64,000 nucleotides of DNA from Streptomyces albiflavescens. GTDB lineage: Bacteria; Actinomycetota; Actinomycetes; Streptomycetales; Streptomycetaceae. How positions within the stretch are numbered: position 1 is the first letter of the stretch; each line of letters begins with the position of its first letter. Location: assembly GCF_014645835.1 (NCBI RefSeq), contig NZ_BMMM01000006.1:280795-344794 (forward strand). Direction: 5' to 3'. Positions 17,004-25,580 of this stretch are shown here, in pieces. The notes below the pieces were generated by a model. The model saw nothing but the letters and a program-made list of their open reading frames with translations, searched no databases and was not told where the DNA came from. The position numbers and the translations under genes were made by a program.

Positions 17004-17459
17004 ATGAGCATCTGGTGGTCACTCCATTTGCGGCGCGAAGCTGCGAGCGTTCCGCTCGCCAGACGCCTGCTGCTCGGCACGATGGAGAGCGCGGGCGTCG
17101 ACCCGGACGTCTCCTACGACCTGTCCGTCGCCCTCAGCGAGGCCTGTGCGAACGCCGTCGAGCACGGCGGGGACTCGGCGCACGGCGCCTCGTCCGAGGC
17201 CTACCGGGTGACCGCCTACCTCGACGGCGAGAAGTGCCGCATCGAAGTCGTCGATTCCGGCCCGGGTTTCCCGGCCGGCCGTGCCCTCACCCCCCTGCGT
17301 CAGGCGCGCGGCGACGCCGAGCACGGGCGCGGCCTGTGCCTGATCCACGAGCTCGCCGACCACGTCCACATCGGCAATGAGCCGGGGCGAGGCGGCGCCG
17401 TGGTCAGCTTCGACAAGATCCTCAAGTGGAAGAAGGACCCTTCTTTGCTGACGGCCTAA
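17004..17459 (+). CDS. HATPase_c anti-sigma-type ATP-binding protein
   Basis: The 151-residue protein starts at ATG 17004. It is a single GHKL ATPase domain of the RsbW/SpoIIAB type: N-box in LSEACANAVEHG, G1 in VVDSGPGFP and G2 in DAEHGRGLCLIHELAD. Such proteins bind sigma factors or phosphorylate anti-sigma antagonists in partner switching, and Streptomyces has dozens. No antagonist or sigma gene is adjacent, so the partner is unknown. The similar 28234-28872 gene and the PP2C phosphatase at 23586-25124 could belong to the same kind of network. Confidence 0.88.
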   Translation: MSIWWSLHLRREAASVPLARRLLLGTMESAGVDPDVSYDLSVALSEACANAVEHGGDSAHGASSEAYRVTAYLDGEKCRIEVVDSGPGFPAGRALTPLRQARGDAEHGRGLCLIHELADHVHIGNEPGRGGAVVSFDKILKWKKDPSLLTA

Positions 17460-17602
17460 GGCTCTGAGCAGCGGTGGAACCCCCCTTGGTGCCGCTGCGC
17501 AATATGGAAGTCAACCCTGCCTCCTTCAGCTTTCTCAGAGTCCATAGGTCAATCACAGTGCACCCCCATGTCTTTGAGGGCTGACGTTCCTAATTTCCCA
17601 GC

Positions 17603-17940
17603 ATGACGGGAAGCCACAAAGACAAGTCGATCACCCGGCGCCGCGCCATCGCGGTGGCCGGAGGCACGGTCGCCGCCGGTGGCCTCGCGGTCGCCGGATA
17701 CCAGGCGGCGTTCGCCGACGAGGTCTGCTCACCCTCAAGGCCGTGCACAAGAAGGACCCGTCCAAGGGCTACAAGGGGTTCATCACCCTCGGCATCGACC
17801 CGGACGTGGAGAACACCGGCGCGGGCAGCGGCGGTGGCGGCACGCCTCCGAGCGGCGCTCCGAGCGACGCCCCGACCGGTACCCCGCCGAGCGACGCCCC
17901 GAGCGACAGCGCTTCCCCGTCCGCCTCGGCGTCCTCGTAA
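17603..17940 (+). pseudogene. Tat-signal secreted protein, apparently frameshifted
   Basis: ATG 17603 opens a frame with a good Tat signal (SITRRRAIAVAGG then Ala/Gly/Val stretch, AFADE). In that frame the sequence turns into Arg/Pro/Ser-rich nonsense near 17723. In another frame, from about 17724, a coherent sequence follows (GLLTLKAVHKKDPSKGYKGF), ending in a Pro/Ser/Ala-rich tail with SGAPSDAPTGTPPSDAP at TAA 17940. A one-base indel near 17720-17726 would join them into one secreted protein of about 112 residues. It may be a true pseudogene, a sequencing error or a programmed shift. It sits 9 bp before the CitG-like gene. Confidence 0.6.
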
Positions 17941-17949
17941 GGTACGCCG

Positions 17950-18789
17950 ATGAGCAGCCGCGAGGACGAGACGCTGGCGCAGGCCGCGGTGGCCGCGCTG
18001 ACGTGGCAGCTGGAGCTGGCCCCCAAGCCCGGACTGCCCGACCCGCGCGATCTCGGCGCCCGCACCACCCGCCAGGACCACTGCTCCCTGCGCTGGTCGG
18101 CCAAGGCGCTGACACCCGGCCTCGCGGCCATGGCCGCCGCCGCCCGCCGTACCGGCCACCCCACGCCCGAACTCCGTGCGGAGCTGGGTGCGATCGGCCG
18201 GTCCACCGAGCACTCGGTGGCCCTGGCGGGTGGCGGTCACCGCGGCGCCCTGTGGGCCCTCGGGCTCCTGGTCGCGGGCGCGGCCCTGAACCCCCGTGCC
18301 AGGGGGAACGACGTCGCCGCGAGCGCCAAGCGGATCGCGGCGCACGCCGACCGACGGGCACCGCGGCGGCCCTCCCGGGGGTCGTCCGTATCGGCGAAGT
18401 ACGGTGCCGCGGGGGCTCGGGGGGAGGCGCGAGCGGGATTCCCCCACGTGCGGCGGGCGTTGGACGCGCTCGCCGCGGCCCGCACGGCCGGTGCGCCCGA
18501 ACCGTACGCCCGGCTCGACGCCCTTCTCACCGTCATGTCCACCCTCCAGGACACGGAGTTGCTGTACACCGCAGGTCCTCTCGGGCTTCGCCATGTCCAG
18601 GCGGGTGCCCGTGGAGTGCTGGAAGCGGGCGGGACCTTCACGGAGGCGGGTCGCGATGCGTTGTACGCCTTCGACGACGACCTGCACGCACGCGCGTGGA
18701 GCCCGCGTGGGAGCGGGGTGCTTCTTGCCGGGGCGCTGTTCGTGGACTCCTTGCCGGTGGTGGTCGCCTCTTCGGTGCGGGCTGCCTGA
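17950..18789 (+). CDS. CitG-like triphosphoribosyl-dephospho-CoA synthase family protein
   Basis: The 279-residue protein starts at ATG 17950. APKPGLPDPRDLGAR near residue 24 and GGGHRGALWALGLL near residue 97 match the two conserved blocks of CitG/MdcB, which make the prosthetic-group precursor of citrate lyase or malonate decarboxylase. The usual GAHxDM and THKG motifs read GARTTRQDH and GHRG here, so the active site is diverged. No citrate lyase or malonate decarboxylase genes are visible nearby. Its cofactor role is therefore uncertain; related orphans are common in Streptomyces. Confidence 0.75.
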   Translation: MSSREDETLAQAAVAALTWQLELAPKPGLPDPRDLGARTTRQDHCSLRWSAKALTPGLAAMAAAARRTGHPTPELRAELGAIGRSTEHSVALAGGGHRGALWALGLLVAGAALNPRARGNDVAASAKRIAAHADRRAPRRPSRGSSVSAKYGAAGARGEARAGFPHVRRALDALAAARTAGAPEPYARLDALLTVMSTLQDTELLYTAGPLGLRHVQAGARGVLEAGGTFTEAGRDALYAFDDDLHARAWSPRGSGVLLAGALFVDSLPVVVASSVRAA

Positions 18790-18895
18790 GGGGCAACCGG
18801 CACAGGGGCTGAGCTCGAAGTGGGTGCCGCTGATCGGTGCCGGCAGGGTGCCACTCACCGGTGCTGAGCAGGTGCCACTCCCTTGGGACGGCGCG

Positions 18896-19094
18896 GGCGC
18901 TGCGGCGCGATTGCCCGCGGCTTGGACGGGTGGGGCTGTGGCCCTTGCGGTGCGATTGCCCGCGGCTTGGACGAGTGGGGTTGCGGGCCCTGCGGCACGA
19001 TTGCCCGCAGCTTGGACGAGTGGGGTTGCGGGCCCTGCGGCGCGATTGCCCGCAGCTCGGACGGCTGTCGCCCCGGGCGCAACAATGGCCGCAG
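18896..19094. repeat. 45-bp tandem repeat beside the MFS gene
   Basis: Three close copies (18911-18955, 18956-19000, 19001-19045) begin TTGCCCGCGGCTTGGACG or a near variant. Partial copies lie on both sides. The right-hand end enters the stop region of the MFS gene, whose last residues (GNRSVGAATHAS) are encoded by a decayed unit. The block fills the gap between the CitG-like and MFS genes. Confidence 0.8.
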
Positions 19095-20384
19095 CTAGGA
19101 CGCGTGGGTTGCGGCCCCCACGGACCGATTGCCCGCGGTTGTGTACGGCAGATCGCCGACGCGCCTCGTGGCAGCCCACGTTGTCGCCGGCCCCATCCCG
19201 TACGAAGCCCCCACCATCAAGCCCCCCAGCAGCAGCCACCCCGGAGTCCCCCAGCTCACCAGCAGGGTCATCAGGACGAGTGGGCCCATGGTGCGGGCCA
19301 CGGTGACGCCGGTGCCGAAGAAGCCCTGGTATTCGCCCATGCGGTCGGACGGGGCGAGGCCGAAGGCCAGTTGCCAGGAGCCCGCGGACTGCTGCATCTC
19401 GGCCATGACCTGCAGGACCGCGCCCGCCACGAGGATCCCGGCGGCGACAAGCGGGGTGGCGCCGGACGACAGGGCGAAGACCGCACAGGACGCCAGCATG
19501 ACGAGCCCGGAGCGGCGTATCGCGCGCGTGGCGGTCGCGAGGTCCGTGACACCGCGGGCCATCCGTACTTGGAAGACCATCACCGCACCCGTGTTGAGCA
19601 CGAACAGCGCGGAGACCAGCCAGGCGGGCGCTTCGGTGCGCTCCGTGATCCACAGCGGGATGCCGAGGCTCAACAGCGGCATCCGCAGCAGCAGCACGGT
19701 GTTGAGGAACGTGACCAACACGTACGGGCCGTCGCGCAGGACGCCGAGTCCTTGCCCCCGGCGCACGGCCACGGGTGCCGCGGCCGCCGGCGACGGCAGC
19801 CGCAACAGCAGCGCCGCGCACAGCAGGAAGCTCACCGCGTCCAGCGCGAACACCCCGAGATACGCGGCCCGGGTCCCCGCGTGCAGCGCGAGCCCGCCGA
19901 GGCCCGCGCCCACCGCCAGACCGGCGTTGAGCGTCGACTGGAGATGGGCGAGCAGCCCGGTCCGCTCCCCGGCCGGCACCAGCCCCGCGAGCAGCGCCTG
20001 CCGGGCCGCCGCGAGGCCCGACTGCGCGGACGCGTACGCGCACGCAGCGAGGACGAAGGGGACGAAGCCGCGGACGACCAGGAAGGACGCCACCGCCGCC
20101 GCGGTCGCCAGCGCCAGCAATGCCGCCGTGCCACGCGGCCCGCGCCGGTCGGCGAGCCGGCCCAGCGGCACCCCCACCAGGGAGCCGACCGCCCACGCGA
20201 CGGTCAGCCCGAGACCCACGCGCGCGGGGGCGAGCCCCACGACATGCGTGAAGTACAGAGCGGACGTCACGTAATAGGCGCCGTCCCCCACGGAGTTGCC
20301 CAGCTGGGCGAGGGCCAGCACGCGCTGCGGGCCGGCGGGAGGAACAAGGCGGCTCGACGTGGGAAGTGCTGCCGGATTCGTCAT
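19095..20384 (-). CDS. MFS transporter, 12-helix drug-efflux-like
   Basis: This 429-residue membrane protein starts at ATG 20384. About twelve hydrophobic segments are visible. The loop between helices 2 and 3 has GRLADRRGPRGTAAL, matching the MFS A-motif G-x-x-x-D-R-x-G-x-R. The second half begins after a basic loop near residue 225 (VAVRRGQGLGVLRDG). Substrates are not predictable. Its C-terminal 12 residues derive from the neighbouring 45-bp repeat. The gene is followed on the same strand by the tandem repeats and preceded by the MocR gene, which points the same way. Confidence 0.88.
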   Translation of the reverse strand: MTNPAALPTSSRLVPPAGPQRVLALAQLGNSVGDGAYYVTSALYFTHVVGLAPARVGLGLTVAWAVGSLVGVPLGRLADRRGPRGTAALLALATAAAVASFLVVRGFVPFVLAACAYASAQSGLAAARQALLAGLVPAGERTGLLAHLQSTLNAGLAVGAGLGGLALHAGTRAAYLGVFALDAVSFLLCAALLLRLPSPAAAAPVAVRRGQGLGVLRDGPYVLVTFLNTVLLLRMPLLSLGIPLWITERTEAPAWLVSALFVLNTGAVMVFQVRMARGVTDLATATRAIRRSGLVMLASCAVFALSSGATPLVAAGILVAGAVLQVMAEMQQSAGSWQLAFGLAPSDRMGEYQGFFGTGVTVARTMGPLVLMTLLVSWGTPGWLLLGGLMVGASYGMGPATTWAATRRVGDLPYTTAGNRSVGAATHAS

Positions 20385-20491
20385 GTCTCCGACGCTATGG
20401 GCCGGTTGGATCGCTCAACAGGCCCATTTCTCACGTCTTTTCATGACCCAATCCATGGCCTCCCATGACATCCGTCAGCTCCGGCCCGGGC

Positions 20492-21865
20492 TCACACCTC
20501 GTCCAGCACTCGCCCCAACACCTCCAACGCTTCGGGATACAGCCGCTCCCGAGGCGTCCCGTACCCCACGACCAGCCCCTGCGGGCGCCCCTCACCGGGC
20601 GCGTGCCAGTGGTCCCCGAGATGCCCGACCACGAGCCCCTCCTCCTCCGCACGGGCCAGTACCTCCGCCTCGTCCGCCACCTCCACCAACGCGTGCAGCC
20701 CGGCGGCGATCCCCCGTACGCTTCTGCGCGCCCCCAGCCGGTCCAGGAGCTGGTCCCTGCGCCGCCGGTACCGCAGCCGGCACGCGCGCACATGGCGGTC
20801 GTAGGCGTGGCTGTCGATCATCTCGGCGAGCGCCAACTGGCCGATGGACTCGGTGTGATGGTCGCTGTGCAGTTTGATGTCGGCGACCGCGTCGACCAGG
20901 TGCGGCGGCAGCACCATCCAGCCGAGGCGCAGTGCCGGCCCGAGCGTCTTGGAGGCCGTGCCCAGGTACACGACATGGCCCGGCGCCATCCCCTGGAGGG
21001 CGCCGACCGGCTGCCGGTCGTAGCGGAACTCCCCGTCGTAGTCGTCCTCGACGATCAGTCCGGCACGCGCGCGTGCCCAGTCGGTGAGTGCCCGCCGCCG
21101 TTCGGGGTGCAGGGTCACGCCGGTCGGGTACTGGTGCGCCGGCGTGACGACGACCGCGTCCGCGCGCACGGCGTCCAGCTCGCCCGGACAGGCGCCCCGT
21201 TCGTCGACCGGCAGCGGCACCACGGTTCCGCCGCTCCTGCGCACCACATCCCGGTGGAACGGCAGCCCCGGGTCCTCCATGGCGAGCGCCCCGCCGTTCA
21301 GCACCCGCGTGAGGAGCGCGAGCCCCTGTACGTACCCCGAAGTGATGACGATCCGCTCAGGCGGCGCGCTCACCCCCCGTGCCCGCCCGAGGTAGCCCGA
21401 CAGCGCCGTCCGCAGTTCGATCCGGCCGCGCGGATCCCCGTAGTCGTACGCCAGGGAGGGTGCCGTCGCGATCGCCCGGCGCAGGGACCGCAGCCAGGCC
21501 GCCGCCGGGAACGTACCGACGTCCGGGCTGCCGGGGCGCAGATCGAAACGCGGTGCACGCGCGCGTGCACGCGCGCCCGGCGCCTCCAAAGAGGTGGCCG
21601 GCAACCGGGCGACCTCGGTGCCCGACCCCTGCCGTGCCGTCAAATACCCCTCGGCGATCAGCTGGTCGTACGCCCCCTTCGCCGTCCCGCGCGAGATGCC
21701 CAGCTCGGCCGCGAGCCGCCGGGTCGCGGGCAGCCGGGTGCCCGGAGCGAGCCGCCCGTCGCGCACGGCGTCCCGCAGAGCGCGCTCGAGCCCGGCCCTG
21801 CGCCCCGCAGCGGCGTCCGGTTCCAGATGCAGGTCCACGCCGACGCCGGACCAGAAGTCGTCCAC
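20492..21865 (-). CDS. MocR/PdxR-type regulator (GntR HTH plus aminotransferase)
   Basis: The protein has 457 residues from GTG 21865 (VDDFWSGVGVDLHLEP). An upstream in-frame start at 21961 adds 32 residues with no domain. The N-terminus holds a GntR winged helix (RLAAELGISRGTAKGAYDQL). Residues about 110-457 form a fold-type I aminotransferase domain with the PLP Lys in YLGTASKTLGPALRLGW and the Asp in IVEDDYDGEF. MocR proteins sense PLP or amino compounds; PdxR members control vitamin B6 synthesis. The adjacent MFS gene on the same strand, about 110 bp downstream, is a plausible target. Confidence 0.9.
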   Translation of the reverse strand: MDDFWSGVGVDLHLEPDAAAGRRAGLERALRDAVRDGRLAPGTRLPATRRLAAELGISRGTAKGAYDQLIAEGYLTARQGSGTEVARLPATSLEAPGARARARAPRFDLRPGSPDVGTFPAAAWLRSLRRAIATAPSLAYDYGDPRGRIELRTALSGYLGRARGVSAPPERIVITSGYVQGLALLTRVLNGGALAMEDPGLPFHRDVVRRSGGTVVPLPVDERGACPGELDAVRADAVVVTPAHQYPTGVTLHPERRRALTDWARARAGLIVEDDYDGEFRYDRQPVGALQGMAPGHVVYLGTASKTLGPALRLGWMVLPPHLVDAVADIKLHSDHHTESIGQLALAEMIDSHAYDRHVRACRLRYRRRRDQLLDRLGARRSVRGIAAGLHALVEVADEAEVLARAEEEGLVVGHLGDHWHAPGEGRPQGLVVGYGTPRERLYPEALEVLGRVLDEV

Positions 21866-21929
21866 GAAAAGCCGCCCCCCTAGGCACACCAAAAACCAGG
21901 GGGCCACCGGAAGCCCTCTGGACACACCA

Positions 21930-21961
21930 ATGGCCGGGTACCCAGAAGGGCACCCGGCCAT
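21930..21961 (-). terminator. Hairpin after pepP
   Basis: ATGGCCGGGT (21930-21939) pairs with ACCCGGCCAT (21952-21961) around a 12-base loop. It lies 32 bp downstream of the aminopeptidase P stop codon, so it probably ends that transcript. There is no long T run. Confidence 0.55.
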
Positions 21962-21993
21962 CAGTCTCGTATCAGCCCTCGCGGGGCACTATG

Positions 21994-23496
21994 TCAGCCC
22001 TTCAGGGATGCCATCCAGGCCTCGACCTCGGCGGAGCGGCGCGGGAGCCCCGCCGACAGGTTCCGGTTGCCGTCCTCGGTGACCAGAATGTCGTCCTCGA
22101 TCCGGACGCCGATGCCGCGGTACTCCTCCGGCACCGTCAGGTCGTCCGCCTGGAAGTACAGGCCCGGCTCGACGGTCAGGCACATGCCCGGCTCCAGCGT
22201 GCCCTCGACATACGTCTCGGTCCGCGCGGCGGCGCAGTCGTGGACGTCCATGCCGAGCATGTGGCCGGTGCCGTGCAGGGTCCAGCGGCGCTGCAGGCCC
22301 AGTTCCAGGACGCGCTCGACCGGGCCCTCGACCAGACCCCACTCGACGAGCTTCTCGGCCAGCACGTGCTGCGCCGCGTCGTGGAAGTCGCGGTACTTGG
22401 CGCCCGGCTGCACGGCCGCGATACCGGCCTCCTGGGCCTCGTACACGGCGTCGTAGATCTTCTTCTGGATCTCCGTGTACGTGCCGTTGATCGGCAGCGT
22501 GCGCGTGACGTCGGCGGTGTAGAGCGTGTGTGTCTCCACGCCCGCGTCGAGCAGCAGCAGGTCGCCGGAGCGGACCGGGCCGTCGTTGCGCACCCAGTGC
22601 AGCGTGCAGGCGTGCGGCCCCGCGGCGCAGATCGAGCCGTAGCCGATGTCGTTGCCCTCGACCCGCGCGCGCAGGAAGAAGGTGCCCTCGATGTAGCGCT
22701 CGCTGGTCGCCTCGGCCTTGTCCAGGACCCGTACGACGTCCTCGAAGCCGCGCACCGTCGAGTCGACGGCCTTCTGCAGCTCGCCGGCCTCGAACGCGTC
22801 CTTGACCAGCCGTGCCTCGGAGAGGAAGACCCGAAGCTCCTCGTCGCGCTCGGCGGTCACCTTGTCGGTCAGGGCCGCCTCGATACCGGCGTCGTAGCCA
22901 CGCACGACACGGACGGGACCGGTGGCTTCCTTCAGCTTGCCGGCCAGCTCGCGCACGTCCGAGGCCGGGATGCCGTACAGCTGCTCGGCCTCGGCGAGGG
23001 AGTGGCGGCGGCCGACCCACAGCTCGCCCTGGCCGGAGAGCCAGAACTCGCCGTTCTCCCGGTCGGAGCGCGGCAGCAGGTAGATCGTCGCCTTGTGGCT
23101 GCCCTTCCCATTCGGGGAAGTGGTCGGCTCCAGGACCAGGACGCCGTCCTCGGTCAGGTTGCCGGTGAGGTACGCGTACTCGACCGAGGCACGGAAGGGG
23201 TACTCCGTGTCGTTCGAGCGGGTCTTCAGGTTGCCCGCGGGGATCACCAGGCGCTCGCCCGGGAAGCGCGCGGAGAGCGCGGCGCGGCGGGCGGCGGTGT
23301 ACTCGGCCTGTGCGATCGGCTCCAGGCCGCGCAGTTCCGTGTCGGCCCAACCGGACTTCATGTTCTCGGCCAGCTCGTCGGACACGCCCGGGTACAGGCC
23401 GTTCTTGCGCTGCTTGATCGGCTCCTCTTCGCCCGCTTCGTCAGCGGCGTCGTCGAGTACGGCTTCCGGGGTCTCCGGGTTGAGCGCCTCCGACAC
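21994..23496 (-). CDS. pepP: Xaa-Pro aminopeptidase (aminopeptidase P)
   Basis: This 500-residue M24B enzyme removes N-terminal residues that precede proline. The N-terminal AMP_N domain (about 55-200) precedes the pita-bread domain. The five metal ligands are visible: Asp in LLLLDAGVE, Asp in YTADVTRTLP, His in HGTGHMLGMDVHD, Glu in LTVEPGLYF and Glu in GVRIEDDILV. The length matches Streptomyces PepP. No signal peptide is present, so it is cytoplasmic. It lies downstream of the GAF-PP2C gene on the same strand with a gap of about 90 bp. Confidence 0.95.
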   Translation of the reverse strand: MSEALNPETPEAVLDDAADEAGEEEPIKQRKNGLYPGVSDELAENMKSGWADTELRGLEPIAQAEYTAARRAALSARFPGERLVIPAGNLKTRSNDTEYPFRASVEYAYLTGNLTEDGVLVLEPTTSPNGKGSHKATIYLLPRSDRENGEFWLSGQGELWVGRRHSLAEAEQLYGIPASDVRELAGKLKEATGPVRVVRGYDAGIEAALTDKVTAERDEELRVFLSEARLVKDAFEAGELQKAVDSTVRGFEDVVRVLDKAEATSERYIEGTFFLRARVEGNDIGYGSICAAGPHACTLHWVRNDGPVRSGDLLLLDAGVETHTLYTADVTRTLPINGTYTEIQKKIYDAVYEAQEAGIAAVQPGAKYRDFHDAAQHVLAEKLVEWGLVEGPVERVLELGLQRRWTLHGTGHMLGMDVHDCAAARTETYVEGTLEPGMCLTVEPGLYFQADDLTVPEEYRGIGVRIEDDILVTEDGNRNLSAGLPRRSAEVEAWMASLKG

Positions 23497-23585
23497 GGTC
23501 TGCCTCCTAGATACGACTCTGGACCCCCACCATCGTACGGTCGTACTGAAGGGGGCCCAGGGCCGGAAGACCTGTTACGTACGGC

Positions 23586-25124
23586 TCACTCGAAACGCGC
23601 CGCCAGAAGTACGACGTCCTCTTCGCTGTCGGCCTCGTCGAGTCCGTCCGGCAGCACACTCCGAAGGACGTGATCGGCGATCGCGCCCGGGTCCTCGCGC
23701 AGCGCCCGGGGGACGCTCGCCGCCGCCGCGTGCAGCCGGGCGAAGGCGCGGTCCATGGGGTCACCGGTGCGGTGCAGCAGGCCGTCGGTGTAGAGCAGCA
23801 CGGTCTCGCCCGGCCCGGCGGTCAGTTCGACGCTCGGCGCCTCCCAGCAGGCGAGCATCCCCAGGGGGGCCGACAGGGAGGTCTCCACGAACTCCGTGCG
23901 CCGCGCGCCGATCACCAGCGGCGGGCTGTGTCCGGCACCGGCCAGCGTGAGCTTGCGCAGCGCGGGCTCACAGTACGCGAACAGGGCGGTCGCGGAGCGG
24001 GCGGGCTCGGTCAGCCGCAGCAGCAGTTCGAGGTCGGACAGGACGGCGACGGGGTCTTCGCCCTCCATCACGGCGTACGCCCTCAGGGACGCCCTCAGCC
24101 GGCCCATCGCGGCGACCGCGCTGGGCCCGGACCCGGTGACCGAGCCGACCGCGAGGCCGAGCGCTGCGTCGGGCAGCGGCAAGGCGTCGTACCAGTCGCC
24201 GCCGCCGCGGGGGCCCGTGCGGTGCCGTGCGGCGAGCTGGACGCCGGAGACCCGGGGAAGCCGTGGGGGGAGCAGCTCCTCGGAGATCGTCGTCACGCAC
24301 GCGCGCGTGCGCTCCAGTTCCACCAGCCGTGCCAAGTGCTCGGTCGCGTACCGGGCGTAGAGGCCGATGAGATGGCGCTGGCGCTCGACCGGTTCGGCGG
24401 GCTCGTCGTAGAGCCATACGGCGGCGCCCAGTCGGCCCGCCGCCTCGGTGGTCAGGGGGAGTGCGTAGCTCGCGGCGTAGCCGAGCCGGGCGGCCACCTC
24501 GCGGTGGCGGGGGTCGAGGCCGTCCTCGGAGAAGAGATCCGGCTGGGTGATCTCGCCCTCGCCGCCCGGCAGTCCGTCCAGGATCTTTCCGTACGACATG
24601 GAGCTGCGCGGCACGGTCTCGATGTGGCCGAGATCCGCCCGGGCGAGGCCGAGGCCGATCGTGGTGTCGGGGCCGAGTCCGTCGCCCGGTTCCATCACGA
24701 CGAGGCCGCGCCGGGCGCCGACGAGGGCGGCTCCGGCGCGCAGCAGTTCCTGCAGCGCGTCGCTCAGTGTCGCGGTGCGCGCCAGGCGCTCGGTGAGTTC
24801 GTGGAGCGTGGTGAGATCCGAGACCCACCCGGCGAGGCGATCTTGGAGTACGGCTCCGGCGCCGGTGGAAGAGGTGGCCGAAGAGACACCCGTGGCGGCA
24901 GGCGTCGGCGCGACAGTGTGTGCGGGCGAGGGAACCGTTGAATCGATTCCAGCCACTTTCGGAAGGTGAGGGGCGTTCATGACGTCCGGCTTTCCGACCG
25001 GTGCGTATTGCTCGATAGCATCGCAAACCCCCATGTCGTTCTGCGGCGCTAGCAGTGTCTCCACATGTACACGCACTCGTGAGGGGATGTCCAGCATTGT
25101 CCTGCTGGGATTCCTGGTGTCCAT
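23586..25124 (-). CDS. GAF domain PP2C/SpoIIE-type serine phosphatase
   Basis: The 512-residue protein uses ATG 25124 (MDTRNPSRTML) as preferred start; the frame is open to 25223. A variable N-terminus is followed by a GAF domain (about 130-290) and a PPM phosphatase domain (about 320-512). Motifs include the metal Asp in RGGGDWYDALPL, AGAGHSPPLVIG and LLYTDGLLHR, all intact. Such phosphatases reverse phosphorylation of anti-sigma antagonists, so it belongs functionally with RsbW-like proteins. The GAF ligand is unknown. No antagonist gene is adjacent. Confidence 0.9.
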   Translation of the reverse strand: MDTRNPSRTMLDIPSRVRVHVETLLAPQNDMGVCDAIEQYAPVGKPDVMNAPHLPKVAGIDSTVPSPAHTVAPTPAATGVSSATSSTGAGAVLQDRLAGWVSDLTTLHELTERLARTATLSDALQELLRAGAALVGARRGLVVMEPGDGLGPDTTIGLGLARADLGHIETVPRSSMSYGKILDGLPGGEGEITQPDLFSEDGLDPRHREVAARLGYAASYALPLTTEAAGRLGAAVWLYDEPAEPVERQRHLIGLYARYATEHLARLVELERTRACVTTISEELLPPRLPRVSGVQLAARHRTGPRGGGDWYDALPLPDAALGLAVGSVTGSGPSAVAAMGRLRASLRAYAVMEGEDPVAVLSDLELLLRLTEPARSATALFAYCEPALRKLTLAGAGHSPPLVIGARRTEFVETSLSAPLGMLACWEAPSVELTAGPGETVLLYTDGLLHRTGDPMDRAFARLHAAAASVPRALREDPGAIADHVLRSVLPDGLDEADSEEDVVLLAARFE

Positions 25125-25580
25125 GAGACTGTCGGTAACCCTTGCGGGAAAGCAAAGTTGGCTTAAAACTGACTCGGGCAACGGCTTATTGAGGTCGACT
25201 GGCCTAGTTCGACGGAGCGTCACAGCGGTCGTGATGGGTACGTACTCGGAGAAGGCCAGGGGTGGTTGAGATCAGCCCGGAACCTGGCAGTGGACCCGGG
25301 CGTCTTAACCACCGACGACCGTGCCCCATCCTCCCGTGGTGGAGGCGGCAAGAAATACGCGGGACAGCAAAACGCCAGGCGCCGCCACCCCACGCCATGC
25401 CCATGCTTTAGACAGACGCAGTATGGACGCGGACGCAGCCAAACGCTCGACCCAGAGGGGTTCCCCTTGCCTCCAGCAGGGGTGTGATGCGCCAGCAGGT
25501 ACGCACAGTGAAGTGATCGACACATGGTGTGATGTGGTCCTCGGTGTTGCCAGGCGTGCAACGGAAAGGAACGAGCGCTC
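25125..25580. other. Gene-free divergent promoter region
   Basis: This 456-bp stretch separates the PP2C gene (minus) from the Prim-Pol-like gene (plus). Frames on both strands are short and lack coding character. AAAGGAACGAGCG just before ATG 25581 is the ribosome site of the right-hand gene. I see no clear operator, repeat or RNA here. Confidence 0.5.

Noticed and set aside
17590..20196. 868-codon open frame on the minus strand
   Set aside because: It is a shadow of the CitG-like and MFS genes and the 45-bp repeat; composition is Arg/Gly/Ala-rich noise.
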